DNA from: Streptomyces sp. NBC_00286
Lineage (GTDB): Bacteria; Actinomycetota; Actinomycetes; Streptomycetales; Streptomycetaceae
Direction: 5' to 3'
DNA: 64,000 nucleotides
Assembly (NCBI RefSeq): GCF_036173125.1
Contig: NZ_CP108054.1
Coordinates: forward strand, 5,981,001 to 6,045,000
Position 1 is the first letter of the stretch, and each line of letters starts with the position of its first letter. Below the pieces are notes generated by a model. The model was given only the letters and a program-made list of their open reading frames with translations, was not told the origin of the DNA and made no database searches. Below, piece by piece: positions 9,418 through 19,798 of this stretch. The position numbers and the translations under genes are program-made.

Positions 9418-10357
9418 AGCATCCGAGGCCAATGGGGTTTCGGGGATCTCTGAGGTCTCGGAGGTCACTGATATCACCGCGGGCTCCGGCACCGCCGCGG
9501 TCGTCGGCGTAAGGAAGCCGAGTCCGATGTGGACTCTCGGCCTGCTGCGCAACGAGCTGGTGACCACCCTGCGTCGGTGGCGGACGATCGCGCTGCTGGG
9601 AGTGCTGGCCGCGGTGCCGGTGCTGGTCGGGATCGCCGTGAAGATCGAGACGAGTGACGGTGGGGGAGGGGGCGGAGGCGGCGGGGGACCGGCGTTCGTC
9701 TCGCAGATCACCAACAACGGACTGTTCCTGGTGTTCACGGCGCTGGCCGCGACGCTGCCCTTCTTCCTGCCGATGGCGATCGGCGTCATCGCTGGCGACG
9801 CGATAGCGGGCGAGTCGAACTCCGGCACTCTGCGCTACCTGCTGGTCGCACCCGCGGGACGTACCAGGCTGCTGCTCACCAAGTACGCGACCACGCTGGC
9901 GTTCTGCGTCGTGGCGACACTTGTCGTGGCCGTGTCGGCGCTGATCGTGGGGGCCCTGCTGTTCCCGCTCGGCGAGCTGACGACGATCTCCGGCACGCGG
10001 ATCAGCTTCGGTGAAGGGCTGGGGCGGGCGTTTCTGATCGCGCTGATCGTCGCCGCGTCACTGATCGGGATAGCGGCGCTCGGCCTGTTCATCTCGACGC
10101 TCACCGGCAGCGGCATAGCGGCCATGGCGACGACCGTGGGCCTGCTGATCACCATCCAGATCCTCGACCAGATACCCCAACTCCACGCGATACAGCCGTA
10201 CTTCTTCTCGCACTACTGGCTGTCCTTCGCGGACCTGATGCGCGATCCGGTGTACTGGGACGATCTGCTCCGCAACCTCGGCCTTCAGGGGCTGTACGCG
10301 GCGGTGTTCGGCACGGCGGCGTGGGCGCGGTTCACGACGAAGGACATCACTGCCTGA
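9404..10357 (+). CDS. ABC-2 type transporter permease
   Basis: The membrane partner of the upstream ATPase, 317 residues, with about six hydrophobic segments. It starts with a hydrophilic Ser/Glu/Val-rich region of about 40 residues. A first membrane segment (IALLGVLAAVPVLVGIAV) is followed by a run of ten glycines in an external loop. Segments around LFLVFTALAATLPFFLPMAIGV and FLIALIVAASLIGIAALGLF follow. The sequence AGDAIAGESNSGTLRYLL is the typical ABC-2 permease signature region. The ATG at 9404 overlaps the ATPase 3' end and has GGGGAGGG upstream. The gene converges on a VOC gene. Its substrate is not evident. Confidence 0.9.
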   Translation: MSRAEASEANGVSGISEVSEVTDITAGSGTAAVVGVRKPSPMWTLGLLRNELVTTLRRWRTIALLGVLAAVPVLVGIAVKIETSDGGGGGGGGGGPAFVSQITNNGLFLVFTALAATLPFFLPMAIGVIAGDAIAGESNSGTLRYLLVAPAGRTRLLLTKYATTLAFCVVATLVVAVSALIVGALLFPLGELTTISGTRISFGEGLGRAFLIALIVAASLIGIAALGLFISTLTGSGIAAMATTVGLLITIQILDQIPQLHAIQPYFFSHYWLSFADLMRDPVYWDDLLRNLGLQGLYAAVFGTAAWARFTTKDITA

Positions 10358-10397
10358 CCGATCACCGCCTGAGCGGCGGCTTGTATGGGTGGGGCGT

Positions 10398-10862
10398 TCA
10401 GTGGACGCAGAATTCGTTGCCCTCGGGGTCCGTCATGATGACCCACTCGCCGCCTGGCTCTTTCACCTCGCGCTCTACGGCCGCCCCCAGGTCCGTCAGT
10501 CGCGCGACCTCGGCCTCGTGTCGCCCGGGCTCGGTGTGTACGTCGATGTGCAGCCGGTTTTTGACGGTCTTCGGCTCCGGAACGCGCTGGAAGAGGAGCC
10601 GCCGGCCGAGGCCCGTGCCGCTCTCCTTGTCGTACGGGTCCTCCGGGTGCCGTACGGCGATGAGGTCGCGCCATGCCTTGCGGCCGTGGGACTCGACGGT
10701 GATCTCGGGCGGTACGGCGCCGAAGCCCAGCAGGCGTTCGATGAGGGCGCTGTTGTCCTCGACTTCGTAGCGGAGGGCGGCGGCCCAGAAGTCGGCCTGG
10801 GCATGCGGGTCGGCGGCGTCGATGACGAGCTTCCAGTGCAGGGGCGTGGGCGACTGAGTCAT
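10398..10862 (-). CDS. VOC-family (glyoxalase/bleomycin-resistance-like) protein
   Basis: A 154-residue protein of the vicinal oxygen chelate superfamily, with two predicted beta-alpha-beta-beta-beta modules. It opens with LHWKLVIDAADPHAQADFWAAAL and ends with EWVIMTDPEGNEFCVH, where the last Glu is a usual metal-ligand position. The middle part (RLLFQRVPEPKTVKNRLHIDVHTE) also matches the family. Many Streptomyces copies of this subtype are annotated only as VOC or glyoxalase-like and have no known substrate. The start is ATG 10862. It converges with the ABC permease, with only a weak hairpin between them. Confidence 0.88.
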   Translation of the reverse strand: MTQSPTPLHWKLVIDAADPHAQADFWAAALRYEVEDNSALIERLLGFGAVPPEITVESHGRKAWRDLIAVRHPEDPYDKESGTGLGRRLLFQRVPEPKTVKNRLHIDVHTEPGRHEAEVARLTDLGAAVEREVKEPGGEWVIMTDPEGNEFCVH

Positions 10863-11044
10863 GGAGGGACGGTACGACGGATGAGGGCTTCGTACGGGGT
10901 TTTTGCGCCGCCGTGGAGTCAGCTGGCTAATCCGTTTGATGAGCCTTGGAAGCTGCCGCAGGCTGGCCGTGGTTACAGGAGAGAACTGACCTTCCGTCGA
11001 CTGACCGCCTGTGCCTCGCCGCCCTCTCTCGAAGGAGTCCCGCC

Positions 11045-12688
11045 ATGGGCACCCGCGCCTGGGCCCTGCTGCTCGTTCTCTGCGGAACGATCTTCCTCGA
11101 GGGCATCGATGTCGCCATGCTGGCCGTCGCGATCCCCTCCATCCGGGCCGATCTCGACCTGTCCACGAACGCGGCGGCGTGGGTGATCAGCGCATACGTA
11201 CTCGGTTACGCCGGCTTCACCCTGCTTGGCGGTCGGGCGGCCGACCTCCTGGGCAGACGCCGGATGTTCCTCCTCTGGCTGACCGTCTTCCTAGCCTTCT
11301 CGGGTCTCGGTGGTTTCGCCACGGAGGGCTGGATGCTGATCGTGGCCCGTTTCGTCACGGGCGTCTCGGCGGCGTTCATGACTCCGGCCGCGTTGTCCCT
11401 GATCACGACCTCGTACGAGGAGGGCCCGCAGCGCAACAAGGCCCTGCTCGTCTTCGCGGGCACGGGAGCCGGCGGCTTCTCCCTCGGCCTGGTCATCGGC
11501 GGCCTACTGACCCAGCTCGGCTGGCGCTGGGTCTTCTTCGCACCGGTACTGCTCGCGGGGGCGATCCTGGTCGCGGCGGTGCGCTTGATTCCGGCCCAGA
11601 CCGGCGGAGGCCGGCAGGAAGTAGCGGACGGGTGCCCCCAGCCCCGTACGACAGAAACGACCGCAGTCAACCGCGAGACCGCTGCCCACCGCGAGACTGC
11701 AGCCGCCCCCAAGACCGCTGCTGACCGTGAGACTGCAGCCGAGCGCGAGACCGCATCCGACAGCCAGATCGAAGCTGTCCGGCAGGCCGCGACCGACCAC
11801 CATGCCGCAGTCGGCCACCAGGGCTTCGACTTCCTCGGCGCCGTCACTGCCGCCGGAGCCATGCTGCTCGCCGCGTACGCCGTCATACGACTTGAACACG
11901 GCCTGGAGGGCTGGCAGTTGACGGCCGGGGCGGCCGTTGCCGCCGGGCTCCTCGTCGCCGCATTCGTCATCGTCGAACGCCGCAGTCCCGCGCCCCTCGT
12001 ACGCCTGGGCATCCTGCGGAAGGCATCGGTCGTACGGGCCGACCTCGGGGCGTTGCTCTTCGTCGGGGCCTTCTTCGGTTTCCAGTTCGTCGTCACGCTC
12101 TATCTGCAGGAACTGCGCGGCTGGTCCTCGCTCCAGACGGCGATAGCCCTGGTGGTGATGGGCTGCGACGCGATCCTGGCGCCGACGCTCACGCCCCGCC
12201 TGGTCAACCGGTTCGGCAACGGCCGGGTGATCCTCGGCGGCTTCGTCCTGGGGATCGTGGCGTACGGGCTCTTCCTGCCGGTCGGCATGGACTGGACGTA
12301 CGCCGCGATGTTCCCCACGCTCCTCATATCGGGCATCGCCTTCGCCCTGGCCTACGGTCCGCTCACGATCGCGGCGACGGACGGCGTCACGGAGTCCGAG
12401 CAGGGCCTGGCGGGCGGCCTGCTGAACACTGCGACCCAGTTCGGCGCGGCGCTCGGCATCTCGGCAGTGACGGCGGTGTACGGCCTGGCCTCCTCCCCGC
12501 GTTCGGACCCCGAGTCCACCCTGTCCGCGTTCCGTACGGCGCTGATCGTGCCCGTGGTGATGGTGACGTTGGGCGCGCTGCTCTCGTCCTTCGGTCTGCG
12601 CGGCGGTCGGGGGAGGCGGGTGGCCGGAGTGACTGCTGAGGCGAGCGTCGGGGCTGGCACCAAACCGGCCCAGAATTCGGTGAGTTGA
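11045..12688 (+). CDS. MFS drug exporter, DHA2-type, with repetitive cytoplasmic insert
   Basis: A 547-residue major facilitator transporter, probably with 14 membrane segments. The first helix has the ILEGIDVAMLAVAIPSI-like DHA2 opening and the motif A-like loop GGRAADLLGRRR. ATG 11045 has GAAGGAG at ideal spacing. Between the sixth and seventh helices (residues about 200-258) is an Ala/Glu/Thr-rich hydrophilic insert built from degenerate copies of RETAA (for example NRETAAHRETAA). It is absent in typical family members. The protein probably exports drugs or a metabolite by proton antiport. The flavin hydroxylase gene follows 49 bases later in the same direction, but no functional link is proven. 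Confidence 0.9.
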   Translation: MGTRAWALLLVLCGTIFLEGIDVAMLAVAIPSIRADLDLSTNAAAWVISAYVLGYAGFTLLGGRAADLLGRRRMFLLWLTVFLAFSGLGGFATEGWMLIVARFVTGVSAAFMTPAALSLITTSYEEGPQRNKALLVFAGTGAGGFSLGLVIGGLLTQLGWRWVFFAPVLLAGAILVAAVRLIPAQTGGGRQEVADGCPQPRTTETTAVNRETAAHRETAAAPKTAADRETAAERETASDSQIEAVRQAATDHHAAVGHQGFDFLGAVTAAGAMLLAAYAVIRLEHGLEGWQLTAGAAVAAGLLVAAFVIVERRSPAPLVRLGILRKASVVRADLGALLFVGAFFGFQFVVTLYLQELRGWSSLQTAIALVVMGCDAILAPTLTPRLVNRFGNGRVILGGFVLGIVAYGLFLPVGMDWTYAAMFPTLLISGIAFALAYGPLTIAATDGVTESEQGLAGGLLNTATQFGAALGISAVTAVYGLASSPRSDPESTLSAFRTALIVPVVMVTLGALLSSFGLRGGRGRRVAGVTAEASVGAGTKPAQNSVS

Positions 12689-12737
12689 GGATGCGCGGCA
12701 CGTCACGCAGCGCGGTAACCGCCGACATAATGTCCCC

Positions 12738-13961
12738 ATGACGGACACCGCCGCCCCCACCTCCACAGAGCGTACGGAGCGCACCTCGGTCGTCGTCGTG
12801 GGTGCCGGTCCCGCCGGGCTCACCGTCGCCAACATCCTGCGTGCCGCCTCCGTGGACTGTGTGGTGCTGGAGGCGGAGAGCAGGGAGTTCATCGAGCAGC
12901 GGCCTCGCGCGGGCTTCCTGGAGGAGTGGGCGGTGCGCGCCCTGGAGCGGCGTGGCCTCGCCGACCGGCTGCTGGAGAACGCCCAGGTGCACAGCGAGTG
13001 CGAGTTCCGGTTCGCGGGGGAGCGGCACAGGTTCCGGTACGGCGACCTGTCCGGGCACCATCACTTCGCCTATCCCCAGCCGCTGTTGGTGACGGACCTG
13101 GTGCGCGTGTACGCGGATGAGCGGGGCGGTGACATCCGTTTCGGCGTACGCGACGTGGAGGTGCACGCCATCGACTCGGACCAGCCCTCGGTGTCGTACA
13201 CAGATCCGGACACGGGCGAGCGCGTACGACTCGACTGTGCGGCCGTCGCGGGCTGCGACGGTGCGCGCGGTGTCACCCGGGCGTGCATGCCGCCGGAGCA
13301 TGTCGGCATCGCCCGGCACGAGTACGGCATCGGCTGGCTGGCGCTGCTCGCAGAGGCGCCACCGTCCAACGACTGCGTCGTCTTCGGAGTCCATCCGCGG
13401 GGCTTCGCCGGGCATATGGCCCGCAGTCCGCAGGTCACCCGTTACTACCTGGAGTGCCCGCCCGGCGATGACCCCGAGAACTGGTCGCACGAACGTGTCT
13501 GGGCCGAACTCCACGAGCGGCTCGCGGCGGACGGGGCCCAGCCGCTCACCGAGGGGCGGCTGATCGAGAAGCGGGTCCTGGACATGCACAACTACGTCGC
13601 GGAGCCGATGGCGTACGGGCGGCTGTATCTGGCTGGAGACGCGGCGCACCTTCTGGCGCCGATCGGCGCGAAGGGCATGAACCTCGCGATCCATGACGCC
13701 CTGCTGCTGGGCGACGCGCTCGTCGCGTACTGCGGCAAGGGCGACGAGAGCGGGCTCAGCGGTTACTCGGCGGCCTGTCTGGGGCGGGTGTGGCAGTACC
13801 AGGAGTTCTCGATGTGGCTGTCGGACATCTACCACGGCGCCTCGTCCGGCGACCCGTTCCGGGCGGGCATCACCGCGGCCCGGCTGCGACGGACCCTCGC
13901 CTCGCCCGCCGCCGCGGCCGGGTTCGCGGGGTTGTACATCGGCAAGGACGCCGATTACTGA
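12738..13961 (+). CDS. pobA: 4-hydroxybenzoate 3-monooxygenase-like flavoprotein
   Basis: A 407-residue group A flavin monooxygenase. The FAD-binding GxGxxG is VVVGAGPAGLTVA. The DG motif is in AVAGCDGARG, and the GD motif is LYLAGDAAHLLAPIGAKGMN. Residues such as RPRAGFLEEWAVRALE and the C-terminal EFSMWLSDIYH fit 4-hydroxybenzoate hydroxylases more closely than other members. The expected reaction is 4-hydroxybenzoate to protocatechuate with NAD(P)H and O2. No other protocatechuate genes are nearby, so the physiological context is uncertain. The start is ATG 12738. The upstream gene is an MFS exporter only 49 bases away. Confidence 0.88.
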   Translation: MTDTAAPTSTERTERTSVVVVGAGPAGLTVANILRAASVDCVVLEAESREFIEQRPRAGFLEEWAVRALERRGLADRLLENAQVHSECEFRFAGERHRFRYGDLSGHHHFAYPQPLLVTDLVRVYADERGGDIRFGVRDVEVHAIDSDQPSVSYTDPDTGERVRLDCAAVAGCDGARGVTRACMPPEHVGIARHEYGIGWLALLAEAPPSNDCVVFGVHPRGFAGHMARSPQVTRYYLECPPGDDPENWSHERVWAELHERLAADGAQPLTEGRLIEKRVLDMHNYVAEPMAYGRLYLAGDAAHLLAPIGAKGMNLAIHDALLLGDALVAYCGKGDESGLSGYSAACLGRVWQYQEFSMWLSDIYHGASSGDPFRAGITAARLRRTLASPAAAAGFAGLYIGKDADY

Positions 13962-13964
13962 CCC

Positions 13965-14939
13965 TCAGAGCCTGGGGCTGGGGCTCGAGGCCGGCCTCTG
14001 GATCTCCGGGACGTCCACCTCGGCCCCCGCCGTCTGCAGAGTCAGCCGCGCCCGGTGTGACGTCCGCAGCGCATCCCACGTCAGCAGCGACAGCGCGGCC
14101 CACACCAGCGCGAACCCGGCCCACCGCTCAGCGGGCATGGCCTCGTGGAAGTACAGGACGCCGAGCAGGAACTGCAGCACGGGTGCCAGGTACTGGAGCA
14201 GCCCGAGCGTCGACAGCGGTACGCGGATCGCCGCCGCCCCGAAGCAGACGAGCGGCGCCGCCGTCACCACACCGGTCGCGGCCAGCAGCGCCGCGTGCCC
14301 GACGCCCTCGGCTCCGAACGCCATGTCGCCCTGCCCCGCCAGCCACAGCAGATAGCCGAGCGCGGGCAGGAACTGGATCGCCGTCTCCGCGGCCAGCGAC
14401 TCCAGACCGCCGAGGTTGACCTTCTTTTTCACCAGCCCGTACGTCGCGAAGGAGAAGGCGAGGCAGAGGGAGATCCACGGCGGCTGCCCGTACCCGATGG
14501 TCAGCACGAGAACGGCGGCGAAGCCGATGCCGACCGCCGCCCACTGGGCGGGCCGCAGCCGCTCCTTCAGCAGCAGGACGCCCATCGCGATGGTGACGAG
14601 CGGGTTGATGAAGTAGCCGAGGGACGCCTCCACGACATGGCCGGTGTTCACGGCCCAGATGTAGACACCCCAGTTGACGGTGATCACGGTGGCCGCGATC
14701 GCGATCAGGCCCAGTCTGCGCGGCTGCCGCAGTAGTTCGCCGGCCCAGGCCCAGCGCCGTATCACCAGCAGTGCGATCGCGACGAAGCCGAGCGACCACA
14801 CCATGCGGTGGGCGAGGATCTCGACCGCTCCGGCGGGCTCGAGGAGCGGCCAGAAGAGGGGGACGAGTCCCCACATGCCGTACGCCGCGAAGCCGTTCAG
14901 CAGACCTATCCGCCGCTCACCCCTGGACTCCACCGGCAC
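13965..14939 (-). CDS. rarD: RarD-type EamA/DMT transporter
   Basis: A 324-residue integral membrane protein of the drug/metabolite transporter superfamily with about ten helices in two EamA halves. It opens with RRIGLLNGFAAYGMWGLVPLFW and EILAHRMVWSL, the signature of the RarD subgroup first linked to chloramphenicol sensitivity. The second half ends with the helices around LSTLGLLQYLAPVLQFLLGV. The substrate is unknown. The 3' end is 3 bases from the stop of the hydroxylase gene on the other strand, so the two genes converge tightly with no room for a terminator between them. Confidence 0.9.
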   Translation of the reverse strand: MPVESRGERRIGLLNGFAAYGMWGLVPLFWPLLEPAGAVEILAHRMVWSLGFVAIALLVIRRWAWAGELLRQPRRLGLIAIAATVITVNWGVYIWAVNTGHVVEASLGYFINPLVTIAMGVLLLKERLRPAQWAAVGIGFAAVLVLTIGYGQPPWISLCLAFSFATYGLVKKKVNLGGLESLAAETAIQFLPALGYLLWLAGQGDMAFGAEGVGHAALLAATGVVTAAPLVCFGAAAIRVPLSTLGLLQYLAPVLQFLLGVLYFHEAMPAERWAGFALVWAALSLLTWDALRTSHRARLTLQTAGAEVDVPEIQRPASSPSPRL

Positions 14940-15000
14940 GGCCTCTCCCCTCTCGCGCGGCTGCGAGCGCGCAGCCGTTCACGACGGTAGCGCCGAACAC

Positions 15001-15047
15001 CCCCGCCTGTCATGGCCGTATCCACGATACGGTCATTACCGGCGGGG
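15001..15047 (-). terminator. Terminator-like double hairpin after the QorB-like gene
   Basis: An outer CCCCGCC/GGCGGGG stem encloses an inner ATGGCCGTAT/ATACGGTCAT stem with one mismatch. It lies just past the stop of the minus-strand reductase gene and before the start of the RarD-like gene. Confidence 0.6.
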
Positions 15048-15075
15048 GTGGGGTCCGCGGGGCAGGTCGAGCAGG

Positions 15076-15930
15076 TCAGCCCTTGAGTGCCAGCGCGATC
15101 GAGTCCGCGATCGGCGTGGTCGGGCGGCCGATCAGCCGGGACAGGTCGCCGCTGGTGACGACCAGCTCGCCCTTCTCGACGGACGCGTCCACGCCGGCGA
15201 TGGTCGCGGCGACCGGCTCGGGCAGGCCGACGCCGGTCAGGATGCCCGTGTAGACCTCGACGGATACGGGGCTGTACGCGATCTCCTTGCCGGACTGCTT
15301 GGCCACCTCGGCGGCGTACTCGGCGAAGCTCCAGGCGATGTCGCCGCCCAGCTCGTACGTCTTGTTCTCGTGGCCTTCGCCCGTCAGCACGGCCACGGCG
15401 GCGGCGGCGTAGTCGGCGCGGGAGGCCGAGGAGACCCTGCCCTCGCCGGCGGCCTGGACGACGGCGCCGTGCTCGAGGACCGGGGCCAGGTTCTCGGTGT
15501 AGTTCTCGTGGTACCAGCCGTTGCGCAGCAGGGTGTACGTCACGCCGGACTCGAGGATCGCGGCCTCGGTGCCCCGGTGGTCGTCGGCCAGCGCGGCGGT
15601 CAGGCTGCCGGGAGCGCTGGTGTATGCGAGGAGCACGACCCCGGCGGCCTTGGCGGCTTCGAGAACGACCTTGTGCTGGCCCACGCGGTCGTTGCCGATC
15701 TCGCTGCCGGAGATGAGCAGCACCTTGTCGCCGGCCGAGAAGACGTTGTCGAAGGTCTCGGGAGCGCTGTAGTCGGCGACGGCTATCTTCACGCCGCGAG
15801 CCGCGTAGTCGGCGGCCTTCTCCTCGCTGCGGGCGACAGCCGTGATCTGGTCGGCCGGGACCTTCTCCAGCAGGCCTTCGATGACGAGACGGCCGAGGTG
15901 TCCGGTGGCTCCGGTGACGACGATGCTCAT
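15076..15930 (-). CDS. NAD(P)H-binding quinone oxidoreductase-like protein (QorB/NmrA type)
   Basis: A 284-residue Rossmann protein starting MSIVVTGATGHLG with the GxxGxxG nucleotide-binding loop. The following residues (AVARSEEKAADYAARGVKI) fit the NAD(P)H-binding QorB/NmrA-like atypical SDR group. QorB of E. coli reduces quinones, and here the role is inferred. I chose ATG 15930 because it precedes the nucleotide-binding strand and has AAGGAG 9 bases upstream (minus strand). The open frame further upstream is spurious. It is divergent from an HxlR regulator with a shared operator region, the same arrangement as qorB and its HxlR-type regulator in other bacteria. Confidence 0.88.
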   Translation of the reverse strand: MSIVVTGATGHLGRLVIEGLLEKVPADQITAVARSEEKAADYAARGVKIAVADYSAPETFDNVFSAGDKVLLISGSEIGNDRVGQHKVVLEAAKAAGVVLLAYTSAPGSLTAALADDHRGTEAAILESGVTYTLLRNGWYHENYTENLAPVLEHGAVVQAAGEGRVSSASRADYAAAAVAVLTGEGHENKTYELGGDIAWSFAEYAAEVAKQSGKEIAYSPVSVEVYTGILTGVGLPEPVAATIAGVDASVEKGELVVTSGDLSRLIGRPTTPIADSIALALKG

Positions 15931-15956
15931 GATGTTGCAGCTCCTTGTTGGTGGGT

Positions 15957-16018
15957 ATGCACTAACCCTAGGGGATGCACTAACTATTGGAAAGTACCCA
16001 CTTTGAAGTAAGGTACTT
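15957..16018. promoter_or_regulatory. Divergent promoter/operator region of the QorB-like and HxlR genes
   Basis: An inverted repeat AAGTACC (15992-15998) and GGTACTT (16012-16018) sits between the two genes. A direct repeat ATGCACTAAC occurs at 15957-15966 and 15975-15984. A plausible promoter for the HxlR gene is TTGGAA (15987-15992), 16-base spacer, TAAGGT (16009-16014). A transcript starting 7 bases later would begin at the ATG itself, so the mRNA would be leaderless. The inverted repeat overlaps the spacer and -10, which fits autorepression. Confidence 0.6.
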
Positions 16019-16020
16019 GC

Positions 16021-16428
16021 ATGGCCGTAAGCGCATCCGTCAAGACACCCGTCAACGCGTCCGTCACCAAGTGGAACGTCGAGGGCGAGGCGATGTGCCC
16101 GCACCGTCTCGTGCTGGAACACGTCACCAGCCGCTGGGGCGTCCTCGTCCTGATCCAGCTCCTGGACCGCCCGCACCGCTTCAGCGAACTGCGCCGTGCC
16201 ATCGGGCGCGTCAGCGAGAAGATGCTCACGCAGACCTTGCAGACACTGGAGCGGGACGGGCTGGTCCACCGGGACGCGAAGCCGGTGATCCCGCCGAGGG
16301 TGGACTACTCGCTGACGGACCTGGGCCGCGAGGCCGCCGAGCAGGTGCAGGCGCTGGCCGACTGGACTTCGCGCCGCATGGACGCGGTGCTGAAGGCGCG
16401 CGAGGAGTATGACGCGGCCAGGGAGTAG
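16021..16428 (+). CDS. HxlR-family winged-helix transcriptional regulator
   Basis: A 135-residue regulator with the HxlR core MCPHRLVLEHVTSRWGVLVLIQLL, then HRFSELRRAIGRVSEKMLTQTLQTLERDGLV, the wing and a C-terminal helix. The cysteine in MCPH (residue 26) occupies the redox-sensing position of QorR/HypR-type members, so thiol or quinone stress is a likely signal (inference). There is no Shine-Dalgarno before ATG 16021, and the promoter geometry suggests a leaderless mRNA. An internal ATG at 16093, with GAGGGCGAGG before it, is an alternative start. It probably controls the divergent reductase gene and itself. Confidence 0.92.
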   Translation: MAVSASVKTPVNASVTKWNVEGEAMCPHRLVLEHVTSRWGVLVLIQLLDRPHRFSELRRAIGRVSEKMLTQTLQTLERDGLVHRDAKPVIPPRVDYSLTDLGREAAEQVQALADWTSRRMDAVLKAREEYDAARE

Positions 16429-16449
16429 CTCCCTCCGCGACGAGTGACG

Positions 16450-16504
16450 TGAGGGCCTGGGCGTTGCGGTACGTCATGCACGTACAGCAGCGCCCAGGCC
16501 CTCA
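16450..16504. terminator. Bidirectional terminator between HxlR and korB
   Basis: Fourteen-base perfect arms TGAGGGCCTGGGCG and CGCCCAGGCCCTCA enclose a second stem GTACGT/ACGTAC. It lies between the convergent ends of the HxlR gene and korB. Confidence 0.85.
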
Positions 16505-16518
16505 GGCCCAACTACCGC

Positions 16519-17590
16519 TCAGCCCACAACAGTCCAGGTGTCCCCGCCGGCCAGCAGCGCGGCCAGGTCGCCCTTGCCGTTCTGCTCGACCGCGGTGTCC
16601 AGCTGGTCGGCCATCTGGGTGTCGTAGACGGGCCGGTCGACGGAGCGGAAGACGCCGATCGGGGTGTGGTGCAGCGTGTCCGGGTCGGCCAGGCGCGACA
16701 GCGCGAACGCCGTTGTGGGGGACGGGGAATGCGCGTCGTGGACCAGAATCTGCTCCTCGTTCTCCGGCGTGACGGTGACGACCTTCAGGTCACCCGTCAG
16801 CTGATCCCGTACGACACCCTTCGCGCCGTCCGTGCCGAAGCGGATGGGCTGGCCGTGCTGGAGACGGATGACCGCCTCCTCCGCCTGCTGCTTGTCCTTC
16901 AGGGCCTCGAAGGCGCCGTCGTTGAAGATGTTGCAGTTCTGGTAGATCTCGACCAGGGCGGTGCCCGGGTGGGCGGCGGCCTGGCGCAGGACCTCTGTGA
17001 GGTGCTTGCGGTCGGAGTCCACGGTGCGTGCCACGAAGGACGCCTCCGCGCCGATGGCCAGTGAGACCGGGTTGAAGGGTGCGTCCAGCGAGCCCATCGG
17101 CGTGGACTTCGTGATCTTGCCGACCTCGGAGGTCGGGGAGTACTGGCCTTTGGTCAGGCCGTAGATCCGGTTGTTGAAGAGCAGGATCTTGAGGTTGACG
17201 TTGCGGCGCAGGGCGTGGATGAGGTGGTTGCCGCCGATGGACAGCGCGTCGCCGTCACCGGTGACGACCCACACCGACAGGTCCTGCCGGGACGAGGCCA
17301 GGCCCGTCGCGATGGCGGGCGCGCGGCCGTGGATGGAGTGCATCCCGTACGTGTTCATGTAGTACGGGAAGCGGGAGGAGCAGCCGATGCCCGAGACGAA
17401 GACGATGTTCTCCTTCGCCAGCCCGAGTTGGGGCATGAAGCCCTGGACCGCGGCGAGGACCGCGTAGTCGCCGCAGCCGGGGCACCAGCGCACTTCCTGA
17501 TCGGACTTGAAGTCCTTCATGGACTGCTTGCCCTCGGCCTTGGGCACAAGGGAAAGCGCCTCGATCGTGTCCGTGCCTTCCGTGGTCGTC

Positions 17591-17598
<8 letters not shown>
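16519..17598 (-). CDS. korB: 2-oxoacid:ferredoxin oxidoreductase, beta subunit
   Basis: The thiamine-diphosphate subunit of a 2-oxoacid (probably 2-oxoglutarate) ferredoxin oxidoreductase, which decarboxylates a 2-oxoacid to the acyl-CoA and reduces ferredoxin. The 359-residue protein has WCPGCGDYAVL with a cluster-binding CxxC, a further cysteine in GIGCSSRFPYY, and the ThDP motif GDGDALSIGGNHLIHA followed by NVNLKILLFNNRIYG. The start, ATG 17598, overlaps the end of korA by 8 bases, so the two are coupled. It closely resembles mycobacterial KorB. Oxygen tolerance is known for actinobacterial members. It sits beside a complex I-like cluster without the NADH module. Confidence 0.93.
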
Positions 17599-19522
<1,924 letters not shown>

Positions 19523-19798
19523 TGAACTGGACCTCCCTCGAGGCGGCTGTCTGAGAGCGGCCTGCCCGCAAGCGCTCCCACCTTCAACCCTACGTCTGTA
19601 AGGGTCGCCTTCCCTCGGCCATTCGCATGATGGACACCACCTTGAGACCGCGGGACGCCCCGATTTGCCACGACTTATTCACTCTCTGGCCTCTATTTCT
19701 GAGGACGCTCATGGCTCGTCCTTTGGTTCTAGGACGTTGTTCCACGGACGCTGTTCTACGGATCTTGCGCGCCCCGTCCGGGTTCGGGTGGGGCCGGT

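Noticed and set aside
19590..19712. Small basic ORF of 40 residues between korA and the response regulator, minus strand
   Set aside because: It has a fair ribosome site (AAGGAC) but no recognised homologue and lies in the likely kor promoter region. The evidence is too weak to list as a gene.
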